Positions 60,801 through 64,000 of a stretch of DNA of 64,000 nucleotides are shown piece by piece. Made by a program: the position numbers and the translations under genes. Within the stretch, counting starts at the first letter, position 1; every line of letters begins with the position of its first letter. The notes beneath the pieces were generated by a model. It did no database searches, was not told where the DNA came from, and saw nothing but the letters and a program-made list of their open reading frames with translations. This stretch comes from Pseudomonadota bacterium (GTDB lineage: Bacteria > Pseudomonadota > Alphaproteobacteria > Rhizobiales > Rhizobiaceae), in the NCBI GenBank assembly GCA_023404095.1, contig JAEYDD010000075.1, forward strand, positions 1-64,000, given 5' to 3'.

Positions 60801-60829
60801 ATATAAGGATCAGTCTAGGTGACTGCAAG
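60801..60829 (-). promoter_or_regulatory. Heat-shock (RpoH-type) promoter candidate for dnaK
   Basis: On the minus strand CTTGCA (60824-60829) and CTTATAT (60801-60807) are spaced by 16 bases, close to the alphaproteobacterial sigma-32 pattern (CTTG, then C-TAT). Transcription would start about 100 bases before dnaK. The rest of 60692-61076, between dnaK and the penicillin-binding-protein stop, shows no gene. Confidence 0.6.
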
Positions 60830-61076
60830 GCATCAATCTTCCCTGATGGCGGGCATTTCGAACGGACGCGGCCGCAGGAAGCTCCGCCGTCAATCGAATG
60901 TGGGAGGCGCGCCCTTCGCCGTCAAGTGCCGCATCGTGACGTGGCCCCGACGTGCAGCACATCGCGCCAAATCACAATGCGGTTTGGCACCCGCGACGGG
61001 GTGCAAAATCAACGCCCGAAAATGTCGGGAGAGACGTCGAAAATTGGCCGTCCTTTCAGGTCCCGGCTGCGAACGA

Positions 61077-63323
61077 TCAGCCACCCATCAGCACGTCGAG
61101 AAGCGTGGAGCGTCGCGTCTGCGGCTGTTGTTGCTGGCCGACATCGGCGGGCGGGACAGGCAACCCCTCATCGTCGATCTGGCGATCCGGTATTGCCGCC
61201 GGCACCTCGTCAGGGCTGGTCTGCCCGCTGCTGGTGCCAAGCGCGCGCGCCACCATTTCGGCCCAGGAATCCTGCCCTGCAGGGTCGGTGCCGCCGGCCC
61301 CGGAGCCAACCGCCGCGACGGGGAGGTCGCCGCCGCCGAGGCCGAACAGGGGCGAGGGCGAAAGCCCCGCATGGGCCGCTGTCATGTAGCGGCTCCAGGC
61401 CTTGGCCGGCAGCCCGCCCCCGGTCACCTTCTTCATCGACTTGCCGTCGTCGTTGCCGAACCAGACGCCGGTCGTGAGGTTGCTGGTGTACCCGACGAAC
61501 AGTGCGTCGCGGAACGACTGGGTCGTGCCCGACTTGCCGGCGGCCTGCCATCCCGCAATCCGGGCGTTCTTGCCGGTGCCGTGCGTCATGACGCCGACCA
61601 TCATGCCATTCATCATGACGACGATTTCCGGCTGCAGCACCCGCGGCGGGTTGTCGTAGGTGTTCTCATAGAGCACTTTGCCGGCCGCCGTGGAAATGCG
61701 GCGGATGATATGTGGCGTGGCCTTGTAGCCGCCGTTCATGAAGGGGGCATATGCGGAGGTGAGTTCGACCAGCGATACCTCGGACGTGCCGAGCGCGATC
61801 GATGCATTCGCCTGCATCTCAGATTCGATCCCCAGCCGATGGGCCAGCTTGATCACCTGGTTGGGGCCGACCTCCATGACAAGCTGCGCGGCGATCGTAT
61901 TCAGCGAATTGGCCAGCGCGTCGGCGAGCGTCACCTCGCCGCGGTACTTCTGGTCGTAGTTCTCCGGCGTCCACTTGCCGATCCGCACCGGCGCGTCGTT
62001 GCGCACCGACTGCGGCGAGCGCCCCATTTCCAACGCCGCGGCATAGACGAACGGCTTGAAGGCCGAGCCCGGCTGGCGCTTCGCCTTTGAGGCGCGGTCG
62101 AACTGGCTTGTCGCGTAGTCGCGCCCTCCGACGAGAGCGCGGATGGCGCCGGTTCCGTCGATCGAGACGAGGGCCGCCTGCGATGCGTCGAGCTTCTCTC
62201 CCTCCGCGTCGATGACCGCGGTAATGGCCTCGTCGGCCTTCTTCTCCAGGTCGAGGTCGATGGTGGTTTCGACCACGAGATCCTCGGTAATGTCGCCGAC
62301 GAGCTTCGGCACCTGGTCCATCACGAGATCGGCGGCATAGTGCTCGGCGCCCGACCAGTAGCTCTTCGCCCGCGTCGGCGGTTGCGACATCGCGGTGGTG
62401 ATCTCGCGATCCGTGACGAAGCCTGCATCGCGCATCGCGCCGAGAACGACCTGCGCCCGCTCCTCGGCTGCTTCCGGATCGCGCGCGGGCGAAAGGCGTG
62501 AAGGCGCCTTCAGGAGTCCTGCAAGCAGCGCTGCCTCACCGAGATTGACGTCGCGGGCGGACTTGCCGAAATAGCGCCGCGAGGCTGCCTCGACACCATA
62601 GGCATTGGAGCCGAAGAAGACGCGATTGAGGTACATCGCCAGGATTTCGTCCTTGGTGTACTTGTGCTCCAGCCAGAAGGCGAGCAGCACCTCCTGCACC
62701 TTGCGCTCCATCGTCCGCTCGGGCGAAAGAAACAGGTTCTTGGCGAGCTGCTGCGTCAGCGTCGAGCCGCCCTGCACCATGCGGCCTGTCGTCAGGTTCG
62801 TGACCATCGCGCGGGCAAGGCCGAGCGGATCGATACCGAAATGCGAGTAGAAGCGGCGATCCTCGATGGCGAGCACGGCCTGTGGGATATAGGGCGACAT
62901 CTGTTCAAGCGGAACGGCTTCTCCGCCCGTCGTGCCGCGATTGGCAATCACCGTTCCGTCCGTCGACGCGATCTTCACGTTGGGCGGCCTTGCGGGGATC
63001 GACCAGGTCGTCGCGCTCGGCATCTGCGCGCCGTAGTAGAGGACCAGCGCGCCGATCCCCATGCCGCCCCATATGCCGAGCACGATGCACCAGTAGGCAA
63101 GGAAGCGAATGGGCGCGAAGATGCCCCCGCCGCTGCGCGTGCGGCGCCGGGCGGGGCTCTTTCCGCGCGGCACAGCTGCGGGCTTGCGCGCGCTTGCCTT
63201 CGCCTTGCGCTTCGAAGTTCTGGTCACGCGATCATCCTCGTCGATACGCAGATCGTCGTCTTCATGATCGTCTTCAACCTCGAATGAGGGCTCGATCCGT
63301 CCTGAGTTGCGCCGGCCTGCCAT
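61077..63323 (-). CDS. Class A penicillin-binding protein (PBP1-type)
   Basis: 748 residues. The basic/acidic cytoplasmic N-terminus (1-68) precedes a membrane segment (FLAYWCIVLGIWGGMGIGAL). The GT51 domain has VLAIEDRRFYSHFGIDPLGL (catalytic Glu), QGGSTLTQQLAKNLFLSPER and KDEILAMYLNRVFFGSNAYG. The transpeptidase domain has SxxK in KRQPGSAFKPFVYAAALEMG, SxN in LADALANSLNTIAAQLVMEV and KSGT in GKSGTTQSFRDALFVGYT. The C-terminal 80 residues are Gly/Pro/Gln-rich. It polymerises and cross-links peptidoglycan. Three phased TTAA boxes lie about 135-160 bases upstream. Confidence 0.93.
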   Translation of the reverse strand: MAGRRNSGRIEPSFEVEDDHEDDDLRIDEDDRVTRTSKRKAKASARKPAAVPRGKSPARRRTRSGGGIFAPIRFLAYWCIVLGIWGGMGIGALVLYYGAQMPSATTWSIPARPPNVKIASTDGTVIANRGTTGGEAVPLEQMSPYIPQAVLAIEDRRFYSHFGIDPLGLARAMVTNLTTGRMVQGGSTLTQQLAKNLFLSPERTMERKVQEVLLAFWLEHKYTKDEILAMYLNRVFFGSNAYGVEAASRRYFGKSARDVNLGEAALLAGLLKAPSRLSPARDPEAAEERAQVVLGAMRDAGFVTDREITTAMSQPPTRAKSYWSGAEHYAADLVMDQVPKLVGDITEDLVVETTIDLDLEKKADEAITAVIDAEGEKLDASQAALVSIDGTGAIRALVGGRDYATSQFDRASKAKRQPGSAFKPFVYAAALEMGRSPQSVRNDAPVRIGKWTPENYDQKYRGEVTLADALANSLNTIAAQLVMEVGPNQVIKLAHRLGIESEMQANASIALGTSEVSLVELTSAYAPFMNGGYKATPHIIRRISTAAGKVLYENTYDNPPRVLQPEIVVMMNGMMVGVMTHGTGKNARIAGWQAAGKSGTTQSFRDALFVGYTSNLTTGVWFGNDDGKSMKKVTGGGLPAKAWSRYMTAAHAGLSPSPLFGLGGGDLPVAAVGSGAGGTDPAGQDSWAEMVARALGTSSGQTSPDEVPAAIPDRQIDDEGLPVPPADVGQQQQPQTRRSTLLDVLMGG

Positions 63324-63456
63324 GCTGGGGGAAATGCGCCTTTCCTGCTTCGGCCGTACACGGCGAACATCGCCGCGAGTGCCCTAAGGTCTTGATTTTG
63401 CGGACGCGCTGCGCCTGCAAACACACGGTGGTCGGTTGAACTGTAATTGCGGCGAT

Positions 63457-63482
63457 TTAAGGGGTGGTTAAGGACGGTTTAA
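63457..63482. promoter_or_regulatory. Tandem CtrA-like boxes TTAA-N7-TTAA-N7-TTAA
   Basis: TTAA at 63457-63460, 63468-63471 and 63479-63482, each separated by exactly seven bases. TTAA-N7-TTAA(C) is the CtrA consensus. They lie in the divergent region (63324-63627, otherwise empty) between the penicillin-binding protein and the small exported protein, about 135-160 bases from the former start. Confidence 0.55.
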
Positions 63483-63627
63483 CGGAGGCGTGAACGGCCG
63501 GCCACATCGGTGAGCACGCTGCCGCCGGATCGCGGACGGCTAGACATGCTTCGGCCGCTCGACTTTGTGATTTCCACTTTCCGGATGCCGCCGCTATCCT
63601 GCCGCCGCAACGAACAAGGAGACGATC

Positions 63628-63840
63628 ATGAAACGCATCCTCGTAATCGCTTGCGCGCTCGGCCTGTCCGCTCCCATGGCTTTTGCCGACTGCGCCTATC
63701 ACAAAAACACAAGTGCCTCCGCCGATGTCGACAAGACCACGACGACCGCAAGCATCTCGCAGCAGTCGGCGCCCGCATCCGATGAAGTGGTGCTCCTGAA
63801 GAAGGGCGACGCTGCAGCGCAGCAGAAAATCGCGGAATAG
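63628..63840 (+). CDS. Small exported protein of unknown function
   Basis: 70 residues; CAAGGAGACGATC precedes ATG 63628. The signal peptide is MKRILVIACALGLSAPMAFA, leaving about 50 residues starting DCAYHKNTSASADVDKTTTT. The mature part has one Cys and is rich in Ser, Thr, Ala and Gln (SISQQSAPASDEVVLLKKGD, AAAQQKIAE). Short Ser/Thr/Ala exported proteins of this kind are common in Rhizobiales; the role is not known. Confidence 0.75.
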   Translation: MKRILVIACALGLSAPMAFADCAYHKNTSASADVDKTTTTASISQQSAPASDEVVLLKKGDAAAQQKIAE

Positions 63841-63884
63841 CCGGCTTGGCACGGTGATGCCTTCACCGGAGGGTAAAGGAAAGG

Positions 63885-63910
63885 GAAGGGCGGCCTTGGC
63901 GCCGCCCTTC
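63885..63910. terminator. Terminator between convergent genes at the right edge
   Basis: GAAGGGCGGC (63885-63894) pairs perfectly with GCCGCCCTTC (63901-63910) around CTTGGC, followed by GTCATTTC. It serves the small exported protein and probably the convergent BA14K-like gene. Confidence 0.75.
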
Positions 63911-63916
63911 GTCATT

Positions 63917-64000
63917 TCAATAGTAGGGCGACAGGCACTGCTGGCGCGGACCGCCATAGGGCTGGAACGTGTTGTCGTAAGCCCGGTAGGATCTATAGCG
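63917..64000 (-). CDS. C-terminal end of a BA14K-like protein (cut by window edge)
   Basis: The minus strand is open from the right edge to a TGA at 63917-63919 and reads RYRSYRAYDNTFQPYGGPRQ, then QCLSPYY and stop. The pattern R-Y-R-S-Y-x-x-x-D-N-T-F-x-P-Y-G-G-x-R-x-x-C is typical of the C-terminus of BA14K-family exported proteins of Rhizobiales, first described as a Brucella immunoreactive protein. Only 27 residues are visible, so the family call is tentative. Confidence 0.6.
   Translation of the reverse strand, partial: RYRSYRAYDNTFQPYGGPRQQCLSPYY

Overview
The window looks like chromosomal DNA of an alphaproteobacterium, most likely a member of the Rhizobiaceae (Ensifer/Shinella/Rhizobium-type). 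The base composition is high in GC. A RopA/Omp2-type porin, an ExoF-type exporter, MbfA behind an Irr-type palindrome, TTAA-N7-TTAA (CtrA-like) sites, a BA14K-like fragment and the dnaK-dnaJ pair all fit that lineage. I see no insertion sequence, prophage, CRISPR array, tRNA or rRNA.

Region 1 (1-25 kb) is a surface-polysaccharide locus. It holds an FkbM-type methyltransferase cut by the left edge, a Wzy/O-antigen-ligase-like membrane protein, and two related right-handed beta-helix proteins (one with a signal peptide, one fused to RTX repeats) flanking a SAM methyltransferase. Three glycosyltransferases follow (GT2, GT8, GT2), then an overlapping acetyltransferase/oxidoreductase/aminotransferase trio resembling WbpD-B-E (diacetamido-uronic acid synthesis), then an epimerase/dehydratase coupled to a second DegT aminotransferase. 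On the minus strand, rfbA-rfbC-rfbB-rfbD (dTDP-L-rhamnose) lead into a Wzx flippase, and an ExoF-like outer-membrane export protein lies beside them. A LuxR-type regulator with a degenerate receiver and a porin close the region. The initiating glycosyltransferase and the Wzc/ExoP co-polymerase are not seen and may lie to the left.

Region 2 (25-32.5 kb) is mixed: a glycosyltransferase with a helical-repeat N-terminus, YbaK deacylase, M29 aminopeptidase, a ProC-like reductase, the iron exporter MbfA, a LapG-like periplasmic cysteine protease with a CtrA-like site just upstream, and an alpha/beta hydrolase.

Region 3 (32.6-37.7 kb) is the translation block infC (ATT start) - rpmI - rplT - pheS - pheT. 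Between rplT and pheS the RNA can form either a 15-bp hairpin or an overlapping intrinsic terminator, which is the layout of an attenuator.

Region 4 (38-48.7 kb) carries a DUF892 ferritin-like protein, an aldo/keto reductase, a Gfo/Idh oxidoreductase, an XRE regulator with an operator-like palindrome, xseA, a MarR regulator divergent from an EamA exporter with two operator-like palindromes, a group III truncated hemoglobin, a second EamA transporter, an OmpA-type lipoprotein and a histone-deacetylase-like acetylpolyamine amidohydrolase.

Region 5 (49-64 kb) has a complete peptide ABC importer (oppA-B-C and a fused oppDF), a small exported protein, a HAD phosphatase, an aminoglycoside-phosphotransferase-like kinase that seems to start at a non-standard codon, a P-loop protein, dnaJ and dnaK (heat-shock-type promoter), a class A penicillin-binding protein with three phased TTAA boxes upstream, another small exported protein and the end of a BA14K-like gene.

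The observations I rate highest are the rplT-pheS alternative RNA structure, the paired beta-helix proteins in the polysaccharide locus, and the CtrA-like sites in front of the penicillin-binding protein and the LapG-like protease.
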